NCBI RefSeq assembly: GCF_003987225.1
Contig: NZ_PIPX01000001.1
Coordinates: 1,674,001-1,738,000 of the forward strand
From: Pseudidiomarina homiensis
Lineage (GTDB): Bacteria; Pseudomonadota; Gammaproteobacteria; Enterobacterales; Alteromonadaceae
DNA length: 64,000 nucleotides
Direction: 5' to 3'
Shown here: in pieces, positions 55,052-64,000 of the stretch
Layout: every line of letters starts with the position of its first letter
Numbering within the stretch: the stretch's first letter is position 1
The notes under the pieces: model-generated
The model's database searches: none
What the model was told of the DNA's origin: nothing
Seen by the model: the letters and a program-made list of their open reading frames with translations, nothing else
Made by a program: the position numbers and the translations under genes

Positions 55052-55600
55052 ATGCTACTCGACGCCACCGACAGCCTTATTGTTATTGTCGACGTACAAG
55101 AAAAACTTGCGCCTGTCATTCATCAGCGTGACCAACTCATAGGTCGTATGCGTTGGTTGGGCGAAATTGCTAACGAACTTTCGGTTTCCCTGTTGGTAAC
55201 CGAACAATACCCCAAAGGCTTAGGAATAAGTGTAGACGATTTAGCAGCGGTCATTGAAAATTCTCGCGTGATTGAAAAGATGCATTTCAGCGCATGGCAA
55301 GAACCCGCATTTGTTGATGCCGTAAAACAGTCAGAAAAGCGCCAGATTATTTTGATGGGTATGGAAACGCACGTCTGTATTTTACAGACGGCCATTGATA
55401 TGAAAGCTGCTGGCTATTCGGTTTATGTGGTCGAAGACGCTGTCGGCTCACGGCGTGAGTCTGACAAACAAGCTGGTTTACAGCGTATGCGCCAGCACGG
55501 CATTGAGATGATTACTTCTGAAATGGCCGCGTATGAATGGCTGCATCGCAGTGGCAACGACACCTTCCGCCACATTACTAAAAACTGGATTCGCGGCTAA
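55052..55600 (+). CDS. Isochorismatase-family (cysteine) hydrolase
   Basis: A 182-residue hydrolase: LIVIVDVQEKLAPVI (catalytic Asp), VIEKMHFSAW (Lys) and LMGMETHVCILQTAIDM (catalytic Cys) make the Asp-Lys-Cys triad. YcaC/isochorismatase-like hydrolases act on amides or N-carbamoyl compounds; the substrate here is unknown. Divergent from the GGDEF gene. Confidence 0.87.
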   Translation: MLLDATDSLIVIVDVQEKLAPVIHQRDQLIGRMRWLGEIANELSVSLLVTEQYPKGLGISVDDLAAVIENSRVIEKMHFSAWQEPAFVDAVKQSEKRQIILMGMETHVCILQTAIDMKAAGYSVYVVEDAVGSRRESDKQAGLQRMRQHGIEMITSEMAAYEWLHRSGNDTFRHITKNWIRG

Positions 55601-55627
55601 GCTTTAGATCTTGCTAAAAAACTTCAT

Positions 55628-55655
55628 TTGACAGGGGCTTTATTGAGCGTATACT
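55628..55655 (+). promoter_or_regulatory. Sigma-70-type promoter of the cold-shock gene
   Basis: TTGACA (55628-55633), 16-base spacer, TATACT (55650-55655). Transcription from here would leave a leader of about 135-140 bases before the csp start at 55800, as in CspA-type mRNAs whose leader acts as a temperature sensor. Confidence 0.7.
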
Positions 55656-55799
55656 GAACGCCGCTAGAAAAATTCGGCTGTCTAATTGTGGCCTGTTACG
55701 AAGTCTATTGCTGTACCTCGTTTTGTAAGTCCCAAGTAATACACGTATTTTTATTAGCAAGACCCTAGATTTTCACATGCATTACGAGGAATATTCAGC

Positions 55800-56006
55800 A
55801 TGTCTACTGTAACTGGTAAAGTAAAATTCTTTAACGAAGCTAAAGGTTTCGGTTTCATCGAGCAAGAGCAAGGCGCAGACGTATTCGTACATTTCAGCGC
55901 TATCCAGTCTGAAGGTTTCAAAACCTTAGCTGAAGGTCAAACTGTACAGTTTACCATTGCTCAAGGCCCTAAAGGTCCACAAGCTGAAAACGTAGTACCT
56001 ATGTAA
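55800..56006 (+). CDS. Cold-shock domain protein (CspA family)
   Basis: A 68-residue cold-shock protein: [31 protein letters not shown] contains RNP1 (KGFGFI) and RNP2 (DVFVHF), with the usual five-strand OB fold. It binds single-stranded nucleic acid and melts RNA structure. GAGGAA precedes the ATG. A sigma-70 promoter and a leader near 140 bases stand upstream, and a terminator follows. Confidence 0.95.
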   Translation: MSTVTGKVKFFNEAKGFGFIEQEQGADVFVHFSAIQSEGFKTLAEGQTVQFTIAQGPKGPQAENVVPM

Positions 56007-56047
56007 GACGTTGCTTTGGCAACGCATTTAGCGAAACGAATTTGAAG

Positions 56048-56073
56048 AAGCCGCTCATTGAGCGGCTTTTTTT
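56048..56073 (+). terminator. Intrinsic terminator after csp
   Basis: AAGCCGCTC pairs with GAGCGGCTT around a short loop, followed by seven T. It lies at the end of the convergent cysE gene, whose stop is at 56072. Confidence 0.88.
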
Positions 56074-56884
56074 ATGGCTTTTCCTGTTCTGACTCGGGTT
56101 CTTGCTTACGTCGCTCAGCAGCTTCTTGCTCGGCCGAAAGAAAATCCATATCGTCCATATCCACCTCTGGAATTTCCTCACAAACATTACCACCCAACTG
56201 GTTCACTGCGCAGCACAAATCCGCCACTTTCTGATCAAGCAAATGCACATGATCCAACATGCGGCCGATCGCCGTCGCCACTGGATCGGGATTATCAGGC
56301 GAAATCGCATAGGCATCAAAACCATATTGCTTAGCCATTGCCGCACGACGGTCATTAACCTCTTTGCTGACGGTTGTATGAGCGACACGCGCAGGGATTC
56401 CCACCACGGTGGTCTCGTCAGGTACATCTTTGACGACAACTGCGTTTGAGCCAATTCGCGCAGTTTTGCCTATCGTAACTGGGCCGAGAACTTTGGCCCC
56501 AGCACCTATGACGACACCGTCCTTCAGGGTTGGGTGACGTTTACCTTGATTCCAACTAGTACCCCCCAAGGTTACCCCATGATAAATCGTGACATCATCA
56601 CCGATTTCAGCGGTTTCGCCGATGACCACGCCCATGCCGTGGTCGATAAAAAAGCGGCGGCCGATCCGTGCGCCAGGATGAATTTCGACTCCCGTCAGCC
56701 AGCGAGCTAGCGTTGATGTAAATCGCGCTAACCAATAACAACGCCAGCTCCAAAGCTTGTGGCTCAAGCGGTGCCACCAAATGGCATGTAGCCCTGGATA
56801 AGTGGTTAACACCTCAAACCAATTGCGCGCCGCAGGGTCGCGGGCGTAAACGCTTTGAATATCTTCGCGGATGCGTTGAAACAT
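56072..56884 (-). CDS. cysE: Serine O-acetyltransferase
   Basis: A 270-residue acetyltransferase with a helical N-terminus ([19 protein letters not shown]) and left-handed beta-helix hexapeptide repeats: [30 protein letters not shown] (catalytic His residues), [30 protein letters not shown]. It acetylates serine to O-acetylserine, the precursor of cysteine. The C-terminus is longer than some and ends in an acidic/charged tail. Confidence 0.92.
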   Translation of the reverse strand: MFQRIREDIQSVYARDPAARNWFEVLTTYPGLHAIWWHRLSHKLWSWRCYWLARFTSTLARWLTGVEIHPGARIGRRFFIDHGMGVVIGETAEIGDDVTIYHGVTLGGTSWNQGKRHPTLKDGVVIGAGAKVLGPVTIGKTARIGSNAVVVKDVPDETTVVGIPARVAHTTVSKEVNDRRAAMAKQYGFDAYAISPDNPDPVATAIGRMLDHVHLLDQKVADLCCAVNQLGGNVCEEIPEVDMDDMDFLSAEQEAAERRKQEPESEQEKP

Positions 56885-57048
56885 AAGGCTCTAATCCTAA
56901 GCTGGTACTTGGGGTGTAAGTATACCAATTTCCGCCCCCTTGCGTTAACCGTGCTGATTTCTGCGGTATTTACAAGGCACTTGGCTTGCCATCATTGAGC
57001 GGAAAGGCGTAAGGTGAAGTTTTCATCAGCAGCAAACAGAGGATTCCC

Positions 57049-58350
57049 ATGAGCATCACCAAAACGCCCCTTGCCTTAGTAACGGCGAGCTTGCTCGCAG
57101 CCAGCACAGCTGCCTACGCTGACACGCTCATTTATGCGGGACAACTAATTGACGGTACGGGCGCAGCACCGGTCGAGGATCAAACCATTGTCGTCGCTGA
57201 CGGTCGCATCAAGGCAATCGTTGATGGCTTTCAACAAGCCACCGCCAACGATGACGTCATTGACCGCCGCAGCGGCACGGTCATGCCTGGTTTTATCGAC
57301 ATGCACACCCACCTTACCTCGGAAATGGCGGAAGGTAGCTACATCCACAAGTTTACCAAGAGTGCTGCTGACGTCACGCTTGACTCGGTAAACTACGCCA
57401 AGAAAACCTTACATGCCGGCTTCACTACCGTGCGCGACTTGGGTGACTCTTATAATGCCAGCATTGCGCTACGTAACGCCGTGAATGCCGGTAAAGTTGA
57501 AGGCCCACGTATCTTCACTTCTGGCAAGTCCATTGCCACAACAGGTGGTCACGCCGACCCTACAAATGGCGCAAAGGAGGATCTCTATCCTTCACCGACA
57601 CCGGCTGACGGCGTTATCAACGGCCCCTATGAGGCACGCGAAGCAGTGCGCGCCCGCTATCAAGACGGCGCTGACTTGATTAAATTAACTGTTACCGGTG
57701 GCGTTCTTAGCGTCGCCAAAAGTGGTCAAAACCCACAGTTCATGATGGATGAAATTGAAGGCATCGTGACAACAGCGCGCGATTATGGCATGAAAGTTAC
57801 CGTGCATGCGCATGGCAAAGAAGGCATGCTCCGAGCCATTAAGGCCGGTGTACACTCAATTGAGCATGGCACCTATATGGACCAAGAAGTGATGGATGCC
57901 ATGAAAGCAAAAGGTGTCTACTACGTGCCAACCATCACGGCTGGCAAGTCAGTAGCCGAACGGGCAAAAATCCCGGGGTACTTCCCTGAGTTAGTGGTGC
58001 CGAAAGCAAAAGCTATTGGCCCTAAAATCCAAGGCACCTTTGCCGAAGCTTACAAACAAGGTGTGAAAATCGCGTTTGGCACCGACGCCGGCGTGTTTGA
58101 TCATGGTGAGAACGCGCGTGAATTTGGTTATATGGTTGAGGCTGGCATGCCAGCGCTGGAAGCGATCAAAGCTGCTACCTACGAAGCTGCGACCTTGCTA
58201 GGTGCCATCGACGATTTTGGTACCCTTGAAGTTGGCAAGCGTGCCGATGTCGTTGCGACCTCAGGTAATCCACTCGAGAACATCGACACGTTGAACAACC
58301 TAAACCTCGTTATGAAAGACGGCAAGATTTATAAAGATAGCCTTAACTAA
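57049..58350 (+). CDS. Exported amidohydrolase family protein
   Basis: A 433-residue exported amidohydrolase: signal peptide ([11 protein letters not shown]), N-terminal beta-sandwich, then the metal site [12 protein letters not shown], the bridging Lys in [29 protein letters not shown] and [16 protein letters not shown]. The Xaa-Pro dipeptidase/imidazolonepropionase-like branch is common in marine peptide users. Its stop overlaps the convergent DUF2489 gene by 8 bases. Confidence 0.88.
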   Translation: MSITKTPLALVTASLLAASTAAYADTLIYAGQLIDGTGAAPVEDQTIVVADGRIKAIVDGFQQATANDDVIDRRSGTVMPGFIDMHTHLTSEMAEGSYIHKFTKSAADVTLDSVNYAKKTLHAGFTTVRDLGDSYNASIALRNAVNAGKVEGPRIFTSGKSIATTGGHADPTNGAKEDLYPSPTPADGVINGPYEAREAVRARYQDGADLIKLTVTGGVLSVAKSGQNPQFMMDEIEGIVTTARDYGMKVTVHAHGKEGMLRAIKAGVHSIEHGTYMDQEVMDAMKAKGVYYVPTITAGKSVAERAKIPGYFPELVVPKAKAIGPKIQGTFAEAYKQGVKIAFGTDAGVFDHGENAREFGYMVEAGMPALEAIKAATYEAATLLGAIDDFGTLEVGKRADVVATSGNPLENIDTLNNLNLVMKDGKIYKDSLN

Positions 58351-58801
58351 AGTCCTTCAGTAGCTGGCGGACGTCACTTAAAATGACGTCTTCCAGCTCT
58401 TTTTCATAGCCTTCACGCTCGTCGTCCATTTTACGAATTTCGGCTTTCGGATACTGCTTGCGAGCCTCATGGGTTGGCATGTGCTTTATGCGCTCATACA
58501 TAGTGTGTAGACCACTGTAGCGTTCGGCATAATCAACTTTTTCCGGCTCTACCGGCAAATCTAATAAAACCACTAAACGAAGTGCGCCTTCCGACAACGG
58601 GCATTGTCCTTGGTCCATTGCTTTTGCAATCGTCACGATACTTTCATGCAAACGTTCGTTACGTTTACCGATCGCCTCATCTCGACGTTGAGTTTGACTT
58701 TGTAGTCGACTTAACATGCGCCCAGCGATGAAAGCTAAAACCGCAATGATAATTACGCCGATCAGCAGTACCGCCCAACCCCACCATGGTAAATTAGTCA
58801 T
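58343..58801 (-). CDS. DUF2489 membrane-anchored protein
   Basis: A 152-residue protein with one N-terminal membrane helix ([22 protein letters not shown]) followed by a helical domain: [31 protein letters not shown] and [25 protein letters not shown] are the DUF2489 core. It is coupled to yihI by an ATGACTAA overlap (the 58801 ATG within the yihI stop), the arrangement usually found with yihI in gammaproteobacteria. Function is unknown. Confidence 0.85.
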   Translation of the reverse strand: MTNLPWWGWAVLLIGVIIIAVLAFIAGRMLSRLQSQTQRRDEAIGKRNERLHESIVTIAKAMDQGQCPLSEGALRLVVLLDLPVEPEKVDYAERYSGLHTMYERIKHMPTHEARKQYPKAEIRKMDDEREGYEKELEDVILSDVRQLLKDFS

Positions 58802-59273
58802 CGAAGTCCTCCCACTCGTCATCATCCTCGTCAAGGCTCAGACCCAGTTGCTTGGCCAGTTGCTCGAAACGTTCGGTGCGCTCATCTACATACGCTTCGT
58901 CGGCTGCGCTTAGATCTTCGCCCTCTTCGATTGCGTTCAGGAGCTGTTGCAAGCGCGGATCGTTTTCAAGTGCTTGCAACTCCGCCTCTGCTGCCGCCCG
59001 ATTAAAGCTCGGCTTAGCTGTGGTCGCATCAGTCGGCGTACTTGCGTTAACCAGTTGAATCGGCTTTTTACTGCCAAACCGCGGATCTGCGCTGCTTTGG
59101 CTGCCCTTACTCGTCGCCGAAGCTTTAGTAGTGGCAACATTAAAGCGCGAGCCAGGCTTTTTGCCTTTCCCTTTGTGCTTGCTCGGCTCTGGGGCACTAC
59201 GCTTAAGTTCTTCTTTGGCTTTCTTTGGCGCAGCGAGTGGGCCAGTTTTGCGCGTTTTCTTTTTACGGGTCAT
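58794..59273 (-). CDS. yihI: Der GTPase-activating protein YihI
   Basis: A 159-residue protein with a very basic N-terminus (MTRKKKTRKTGPLAAPKKAKEELKR) and an acidic C-terminus ([11 protein letters not shown]), the YihI layout. PRFGSKKPIQLV and EDLSAADEAYVDERTERFEQLAKQLGLSLDE are conserved. YihI stimulates the GTPase Der and so modulates ribosome assembly. First gene of the yihI-DUF2489 operon. Confidence 0.88.
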   Translation of the reverse strand: MTRKKKTRKTGPLAAPKKAKEELKRSAPEPSKHKGKGKKPGSRFNVATTKASATSKGSQSSADPRFGSKKPIQLVNASTPTDATTAKPSFNRAAAEAELQALENDPRLQQLLNAIEEGEDLSAADEAYVDERTERFEQLAKQLGLSLDEDDDEWEDFDD

Positions 59274-59335
59274 AAACGATGAGGTTCCAATGGAATTGAT
59301 AGGCGTAGTTTAACTTACAGCGGCACAAAATAAAA

Positions 59336-59357
59336 AGGCGATGCCGAAGCATCGCCT
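59336..59357 (-). terminator. Minus-strand intrinsic terminator in the yihI upstream gap
   Basis: AGGCGATGC (59336-59344) pairs with GCATCGCCT (59349-59357); on the minus strand the stem is followed by TTTTTATTTT. No known protein gene ends just before it. Confidence 0.85.
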
Positions 59358-59742
59358 AGGGTATTCTCTCTTTCTCACACAGCGCACGTGCGATTCACGA
59401 GAACGGTTGTCAATTCATCCGTGTTCTTAATTATAACTTCCGTGAGGTTTTTTATTATTATTGTTATTTTGTCGCGCATTAACCGAGCATTATGATTGTT
59501 ATTGTTTGCTTGGTTAAAGATGGCCTCCTGGCCTATTCTTATTCCCTGGATTAAAACTGTAAGTCGCCTTAGCAACCGTCGGGTGACGCTTTCGCAGCGA
59601 TTCCCTAAATCTTGAATGGCATTCAGACTACTGAATCGAAATATTTATTCAATGATTTTTATGATCTAAAAAATGCTTTTTTTATACCCTATAAGTTTAT
59701 AGCTTGGTTTTTAAAGGCTTTATCCGCATTTTCGATAACATA

Positions 59743-59772
59743 AAAACAAAAAAGCAGCATCGATATGCTGCT
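59743..59772 (-). terminator. Terminator of cytochrome c4
   Basis: AGCAGCAT (59753-59760) pairs with ATGCTGCT (59765-59772), and the A tract at 59743-59752 gives a U run on the minus-strand transcript. Confidence 0.88.
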
Positions 59773-59805
59773 TTTCTAGGTAACTAGGCTGTGCACGCCG
59801 CTAAA

Positions 59806-60432
59806 TTAATACAATCCTTGAATATACTGCGACAGCACTTCGATGTCTTTATCGGTAAGTTTCGCGGCAACATCTTGCATCATGCCATTAAGGTCATTCG
59901 CTCGCTCGCCGCTGCGGAACATTTCCAATTGCGTTTTCAAATAAGCAGCATGCTGCCCAGAAACATCAGGGAAGTTAGCTAAGCCCATACCGTCACCACG
60001 TGGACCATGACAAGCTACACATGCGGCAATTTTGCGTTCTTCATCACCACCCATGTATAACGCTTGGCCTGCAGCAACCACATCTTCCGGTGCAGTGCCT
60101 TGCATCGGATCTTGACTTGCGAAGTACGCCGCTAAGTCAGCAATGTCTTGCTCACTCAAGTTGGCCACCTGCCCTTGCATAATGGCATTGGCACGGCCTT
60201 GCTCACCACCGGTTTCGGCCGCAAGTTTGTAATCGTGCAGTTGTTTCTCGATGTACGAAGCATGCTGCCCGTTCAGTTTTGGATACATATCTGAAGGCGA
60301 GCTACCAGTCGGGCCATGGCATGCAGCACAAACCTGTGATTTTTGTTTGCCTGCTTCGGCATCACCTTCAGCAGCCATCACGGCGCCAGTGAAACCAAGG
60401 TACAGCCCAACGAACAATGCGATTTTTTTCAT
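59806..60432 (-). CDS. Cytochrome c4 (dihaem)
   Basis: A 208-residue exported dihaem cytochrome. Signal peptide (ending AVMA|AEGD), then two class I c-type domains with haem sites CAACH (residues about 37-41) and CVACH (about 135-139), and axial Met residues in the loops (IMQGQVANLSEQD..., GMMQDVAAKLTDKD). It shuttles electrons to terminal oxidases in the periplasm. ATG 60432 is preferred to the upstream in-frame 60480. Divergent from engB, as in related gammaproteobacteria. Confidence 0.92.
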   Translation of the reverse strand: MKKIALFVGLYLGFTGAVMAAEGDAEAGKQKSQVCAACHGPTGSSPSDMYPKLNGQHASYIEKQLHDYKLAAETGGEQGRANAIMQGQVANLSEQDIADLAAYFASQDPMQGTAPEDVVAAGQALYMGGDEERKIAACVACHGPRGDGMGLANFPDVSGQHAAYLKTQLEMFRSGERANDLNGMMQDVAAKLTDKDIEVLSQYIQGLY

Positions 60433-60545
60433 GATCGATATCTCTGCTCTGGATGTTGTAACAGTCGCTATTTTACACAAAACTTCTAAGGATTAAACGC
60501 CTAATCGTGATAGTATAAGCATTCCTTCAAAGCATCTTAGAACTC

Positions 60546-61160
60546 ATGGAATCAACAAACCTTAACTTTCAACCTACGGTGTTTGTCACCAGTGCAGCAG
60601 ATATCCGTCAATTACCAAGTGATGACGGTGTCGAGATCGCCTTTGCTGGCCGCTCAAATGCGGGCAAGTCGAGTGCGCTCAACACGCTAACACGTCAGCG
60701 TAATCTTGCCCGAACCAGTAAAACACCTGGACGCACGCAGTTGATAAACGTGTTTGAGGTTCTTCCTGGTAAGCGCCTTATCGATTTACCTGGGTATGGC
60801 TATGCCAAGGTTCCGATTGCGGTCAAAGAAAAATGGCAGCAAGCGTTAAGTGAATACTTACAGAAACGTGAATCACTGCGTGGTTTGGTGTTGCTCATGG
60901 ATATTCGTCATCCGTTCCGCGATGTTGACCAAGAATTGCTGCATTGGGCAACGGACTCCGAGATTCCCGTTCTGGTTTTGCTTACCAAAGCCGACAAACT
61001 CAAACCCGGCCCCCGCAAGTCAACCTTGCTGAAGGCGCGTGAAGCCGTATTGGTCTTTGGTGGTGACGTTACCGTCGAAATGTTTTCCTCGCTAAGCAAG
61101 CTTGGTCTGCCGCAAGTTGAAGCCAAGCTAACCGAATGGTTAGTGCAGAATGACGAATGA
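60546..61160 (+). CDS. engB: Ribosome-biogenesis GTPase EngB (YihA/YsxC)
   Basis: A 204-residue small GTPase: [12 protein letters not shown] (P-loop), [15 protein letters not shown] (G3), LLTKADKL (G4). It acts in large-subunit assembly. It overlaps the EamA transporter gene by 11 bases. The combination of engB, polA and cytochrome c4 is a widespread gammaproteobacterial neighbourhood. Confidence 0.95.
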   Translation: MESTNLNFQPTVFVTSAADIRQLPSDDGVEIAFAGRSNAGKSSALNTLTRQRNLARTSKTPGRTQLINVFEVLPGKRLIDLPGYGYAKVPIAVKEKWQQALSEYLQKRESLRGLVLLMDIRHPFRDVDQELLHWATDSEIPVLVLLTKADKLKPGPRKSTLLKAREAVLVFGGDVTVEMFSSLSKLGLPQVEAKLTEWLVQNDE

Positions 61161-62052
61161 AGTACCGCCGCTCAAGGCTTGGCTACTTCTTGGCTTACTC
61201 GCCCTCATCTGGGGGAGCTCCTTCCTGCTTATTAAAAAAGGGCTCCTTGGCTTTACTCCCGACCAATTAGCAGCGATTCGTATCGCGTCAGCTGGTTTTG
61301 TCTTGCTACCGTTTATTCTCAAGCGCTTCCAAACCGTGCAGCCACATCACTGGCTTAAGCTGATATGCGTTGGCCTTGTCGGTAGCTTTATTCCAGCTTT
61401 CTTATTCGCGTTTGCGCAAACCGAATTACCTTCAGGGGTAACTGGGGTACTGAATACATTTACGCCGTTAGCCACATTAATCATTGGTGTCATTCTGTTC
61501 AAGCAAACAGCCTTAACGCAGCAGTGGTTCGGCGTCATTATTGGCTTGATAGGTACGTTACTCTTAGTCACCGCAACCGCGAGCGGTAATTTCGAATTCA
61601 ATCGCTATGGGCTACTCATTATTGCCGCCACTATCTGTTATGGCTTGAATTTAAATCTGATCAAACACCATATTCCAGACCTTGGAGCCTTAACGATTAC
61701 CGGCGTCTCGCTGTTTTTAGTTGCGCCAGCAGCGCTTATTTATCTGCTTGTAGCGACGCCCTTTGCCGCACAAGTTACGCATCCCGAGTTATGGTTCCCG
61801 TTGGGTGCGATACTGGTTCTCGGAGTTGTTGGTACGGCAATGGCGTTAGTCATCTTCAATACGGTGGTTAAACTCACCGATACCACCTTTACAAGTTCGG
61901 TGACTTACCTCATCCCCATCGTCGCCCTAATCCTTGGTATTCTCGATGGCGAGCCGTTTTTCCTTCAACAAGGTTTTGGACTTGCGGCGATACTGAGTGG
62001 TGTTTGGATCGCGAATAAACGCAAGCGCCAACCTTTCAATGCGCAACGCTAG
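61150..62052 (+). CDS. EamA/DMT-family transporter
   Basis: A 300-residue transporter with ten predicted membrane helices and the two EamA repeats: [23 protein letters not shown] at the start and a second half from about residue 150. The internal motif [22 protein letters not shown] is typical of drug/metabolite exporters. Substrate unknown. Translation is probably coupled to engB. Converges on polA. Confidence 0.85.
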   Translation: MTNEVPPLKAWLLLGLLALIWGSSFLLIKKGLLGFTPDQLAAIRIASAGFVLLPFILKRFQTVQPHHWLKLICVGLVGSFIPAFLFAFAQTELPSGVTGVLNTFTPLATLIIGVILFKQTALTQQWFGVIIGLIGTLLLVTATASGNFEFNRYGLLIIAATICYGLNLNLIKHHIPDLGALTITGVSLFLVAPAALIYLLVATPFAAQVTHPELWFPLGAILVLGVVGTAMALVIFNTVVKLTDTTFTSSVTYLIPIVALILGILDGEPFFLQQGFGLAAILSGVWIANKRKRQPFNAQR

Positions 62053-62245
62053 AAAAGAAAAAGCCCGGCTCATGGCCGGGCAAAAAACTTACAATCCAGG
62101 GAGAGAACATCTCTGAAAGGACTTCGCAAACGGAACAAATAAACTCGTTTAATGCGCCTTTCACTAATTCTGACTGGTTGTTTTTTGATTAGTTCAAAAA
62201 AAATCCAAATTTCCCAAAAAAAGTTTTTATCCCAACAAAACCGCC
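62053..62245. other. Intergenic region between the EamA transporter and polA; syntenic position of Spot 42 RNA
   Basis: A minus-strand terminator lies at 62063-62081, about 170 bases beyond the polA stop. The minus-strand sequence before it contains AGAGATGTTCTCT (a hairpin, AGAGA-TGT-TCTCT) and a CCTGGATTGTAAG motif. In E. coli and other gammaproteobacteria the Spot 42 (spf) RNA is encoded in the same place and direction after polA, facing engB. Sequence likeness is limited, so this is a candidate small-RNA gene only. Confidence 0.4.
62063..62081 (-). terminator. Minus-strand terminator downstream of polA
   Basis: GCCCGGC (62063-62069) pairs with GCCGGGC (62075-62081) and is followed on the minus strand by a U-rich tail (TTTTTCTTTT). 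Confidence 0.88.
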
Positions 62246-64000
62246 TTAGTGAGCCTCATCCCAATTAGCACCAACGCCAGCTTCGGCAATTAATGGCACG
62301 TCAAGTTTGACCGCGGCTTCCATGATATCGACTAATTGCTTCTGCAACGATTCTACATGCTCTTCTTTTACTTCAAAAACCAATTCATCGTGAACTTGCA
62401 TGATCAGCCACGCCTGTTCTTCGGTCACCTCTTTACGCATAAATTCGGCTACTTTGATCATCGCGTACTTTATGATGTCGGCAGCAGTACCTTGCATTGG
62501 GGCATTGATTGCTGCGCGCTCCGCAGCTTTGCGGCGAGCGCCGTTTTGAGCGCGAATTTCGGGTAGATGCAGACGTCGTCCGAATAACGTTTCAACAAAT
62601 CCGTCGCGCTTAGCTTGTTGTCGCGTCCGTTCCATGTAGTCCTGTACGCCTGGGAAGCGCTCAAAATATTTGTCCATATAGAGCTGTGCTTCATTGCGCG
62701 GTATATCGAGTTGACGAGCTAAACCAAACGCTGACATGCCGTAGATCAGCCCAAAGTTGACCGCTTTAGCGCGGCGACGTTGCTCACTTGTAACCTCGTC
62801 TAACCCGACACCGAAAACCTCTGAAGCGGTTGCCTTGTGGATATCACGCCCTTTCGAGAACGCCTCAAGCAAATTCTTGTCTTGCGACAAGTGCGCCATA
62901 ATACGCAGCTCAATCTGACTGTAGTCAATAGCCATGATGCGGTAACCCGCAGGGGCAGTAAACGCCTTACGAACGCGACGCCCAGCTTCCGTTCGAATTG
63001 GAATATTCTGCAGGTTTGGATCGCTCGACGACAATCGCCCAGTGGCAGTAACGGCTTGGTGATAAGAAGTATGAATGCGACTGGTACGCGGGTTAACCAT
63101 CTTTGGTAATTTATCCGTGTAGGTCGATTTCAGCTTGCTTAAGCCTCGATGCTTCATGATGACGTCGGGAAGCGGGTAGTCAAGCGCCAATTCTTGCAGC
63201 ACATCTTCGGCGGTCGACGGAGCGCCTTTGGGCGTCTTCTTACGAATCGGTAACTCAAGCTTTTCGAAAAGAATAGCTTGCAACTGTTTCGGTGAACCTA
63301 GGTTAAATTCTTCGCCAGCGATGGTGTATGCCTGCTCTTCCAGTTGCGCCAGTTCTAGTGCTATTTCATTGCTCTGCTTTGCCAGTAAGTGAGCGTCAAT
63401 TTGCACACCCCGCTGCTCCATATCCACTAAAATAGGTAATAAGGGCAGCTCAATTTCAGTCAGTACACTCAAGAGCGATTTTTCTTTGCTCACCGCAGCC
63501 CATAATTTTTCGTGCAGACGCAGCGTTACATCCGCGTCCTCCGCCGCATAAGGTGCCGCTTCGTCGAGACCGATCTGATTAAACGTTAACTGTTTAGCAC
63601 CTTTGCCTGCGATGTCTTCAAAGGAAACTGGCCGATGTCCTAAGTGTTGTAAGCTTAGACTGTCCATATCATGCCGTGATGCAACACTATTAAACACATA
63701 AGAGGCCAGCATGGTGTCGTTTTTGATTCCCGCCAACTTAATTCCATAGCGACGCAGAATGTGGCTATCGTATTTTAAGTTTTGGCCGACTTTTGTGGCT
63801 TTATCATTTTCCAACAGTGGTTTGAGTTTTTGCAGCACCAAGTCCCGTGATAATTGCTCCGGCGCTCCCGGGTAATCGTGCGCAACGGGCACATAAGCGG
63901 CTTTTCCGGGTTCACACGCAAACGATAAGCCAACTAAATCAGCTTCCATGTAGTTCAAACTCGTCGTCTCAGTGTCGAAAGCAAACACCTCTGCGCTCTC
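62246..64000 (-). CDS. polA: DNA polymerase I (partial: 3'-5' exonuclease and polymerase domains)
   Basis: A 584-residue C-terminal part; the 5'-nuclease domain, about 330-350 residues, is beyond the right edge. The 3'-5' exonuclease is intact: FDTETTSL (Exo I DxE), [12 protein letters not shown] (Exo II) and [10 protein letters not shown] (Exo III). Polymerase motifs A ([14 protein letters not shown]), B ([19 protein letters not shown]) and C (VHDELVFE) are present, so it is a full proofreading polymerase I. It repairs DNA and removes RNA primers. The visible GTG near 63988 is internal, not a start. Confidence 0.95.
   Translation of the reverse strand, partial: ESAEVFAFDTETTSLNYMEADLVGLSFACEPGKAAYVPVAHDYPGAPEQLSRDLVLQKLKPLLENDKATKVGQNLKYDSHILRRYGIKLAGIKNDTMLASYVFNSVASRHDMDSLSLQHLGHRPVSFEDIAGKGAKQLTFNQIGLDEAAPYAAEDADVTLRLHEKLWAAVSKEKSLLSVLTEIELPLLPILVDMEQRGVQIDAHLLAKQSNEIALELAQLEEQAYTIAGEEFNLGSPKQLQAILFEKLELPIRKKTPKGAPSTAEDVLQELALDYPLPDVIMKHRGLSKLKSTYTDKLPKMVNPRTSRIHTSYHQAVTATGRLSSSDPNLQNIPIRTEAGRRVRKAFTAPAGYRIMAIDYSQIELRIMAHLSQDKNLLEAFSKGRDIHKATASEVFGVGLDEVTSEQRRRAKAVNFGLIYGMSAFGLARQLDIPRNEAQLYMDKYFERFPGVQDYMERTRQQAKRDGFVETLFGRRLHLPEIRAQNGARRKAAERAAINAPMQGTAADIIKYAMIKVAEFMRKEVTEEQAWLIMQVHDELVFEVKEEHVESLQKQLVDIMEAAVKLDVPLIAEAGVGANWDEAH

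Larger units (their letters stand above)
59274..59805. other. Long intergenic region with two minus-strand terminators; possible small RNA
   Basis: No convincing protein gene. Two intrinsic terminators read on the minus strand: one belonging to cytochrome c4 (59743-59772) and a second at 59336-59357, so a separate minus-strand transcript probably ends at 59336. The segment between includes GGCC-AGGA-GGCC (a hairpin with AGGA loop, around 59522-59533) and ACACGGATGA (near 59414-59423), which resemble CsrA-binding sites, and five GGA motifs in about 190 bases. AT-rich runs (AACAATAACAATAATAATAAA type) lie between. Confidence 0.45.

Noticed and set aside
59383-59392. Palindrome CGCACGTGCG as a protein-binding operator
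   Set aside because: A single short palindrome in a region likely to be transcribed; no second copy or promoter context to support it.
59375-59575. Minus-strand open frame of 66 codons in the yihI upstream gap
   Set aside because: No ribosome-binding site at a sensible distance, AT-rich Asn/Ile/Lys composition and no known family; an RNA or leader explanation is at least as good.

Overview
This window is a gene-dense chromosomal segment (about 63 protein genes, short intergenic gaps, moderate GC) of a marine-type gammaproteobacterium. The gene set (polA/engB/cytochrome c4/yihI block, YbiT, YeeN, YaiI, dimeric dUTPase, DUF2489, DUF502, three S9 serine peptidases plus an S8 and an M23 peptidase) points to the Alteromonadales, most probably an Idiomarina/Pseudidiomarina-like bacterium living on peptides. 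That placement is inference from protein families; no rRNA or tRNA gene was recognised, and there is no IS element, phage or CRISPR array.

Layout. 0.2-4.9 kb: CopC/CopD-like genes, then an operon SRPBCC - YCII/DGPF - ECF42-type sigma factor - NTF2-like, headed by a promoter-like TGTCGA-N17-CGAT. 4.9-10.2 kb: DUF2891 protein, ABC-F factor YbiT, SDR dehydrogenase, threonine-aldolase-like enzyme, NTF2-like protein. 10.2-12.6 kb: katG behind three tandem 15-bp repeats. 12.6-17.6 kb: the most interesting locus, in which an ECF sigma factor, its membrane anti-sigma factor and a lipoprotein form one operon, divergent from a secreted subtilisin-like (S8) protease; nearby lie a secreted acidic disordered protein and an outer-membrane beta-barrel. 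Three transcription starts in this locus carry the same promoter-like sequence, GGAATW-N15-CGTTAYC, suggesting a small self-contained envelope/secretion regulon. 17.7-32.7 kb: metabolic and redox genes (ilvE, methyltransferase, M23 lipoprotein, ScsD-like and DsbA-like thiol proteins, SGNH hydrolase, S9 peptidase, amidase, SDR, dUTPase, ChrR-like cupin, trxC, MliC/META lipoprotein, GST).

32.7-39.8 kb: an nfrB-nfrA-ybcH-like operon, the exopolysaccharide/phage-N4-receptor type system, with tandem MshEN-like (c-di-GMP-binding) modules at the C-terminus of NfrB and an EAL phosphodiesterase gene just upstream. 39.9-41.7 kb: persulfide-dioxygenase-like MBL protein plus UPF0324 exporter. 41.8-52.8 kb: YeeN, oligopeptidase B, TPR-GGDEF cyclase, prolyl endopeptidase, GST, DUF502, esterase, purEK. 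52.8-55 kb: two paralogous membrane GGDEF proteins, one with a ruined active site (SGAEF) but a kept I-site. With the EAL protein and NfrB, the window holds five c-di-GMP-related proteins within about 18 kb.

55-64 kb: isochorismatase-like hydrolase, cold-shock protein with a long leader, cysE, amidohydrolase, DUF2489-yihI, a roughly 530-base gap that may encode a small RNA, cytochrome c4, engB, EamA transporter, and polA (3' part only, running off the right edge). The gap between the EamA gene and polA is where the Spot 42 RNA gene sits in many gammaproteobacteria.
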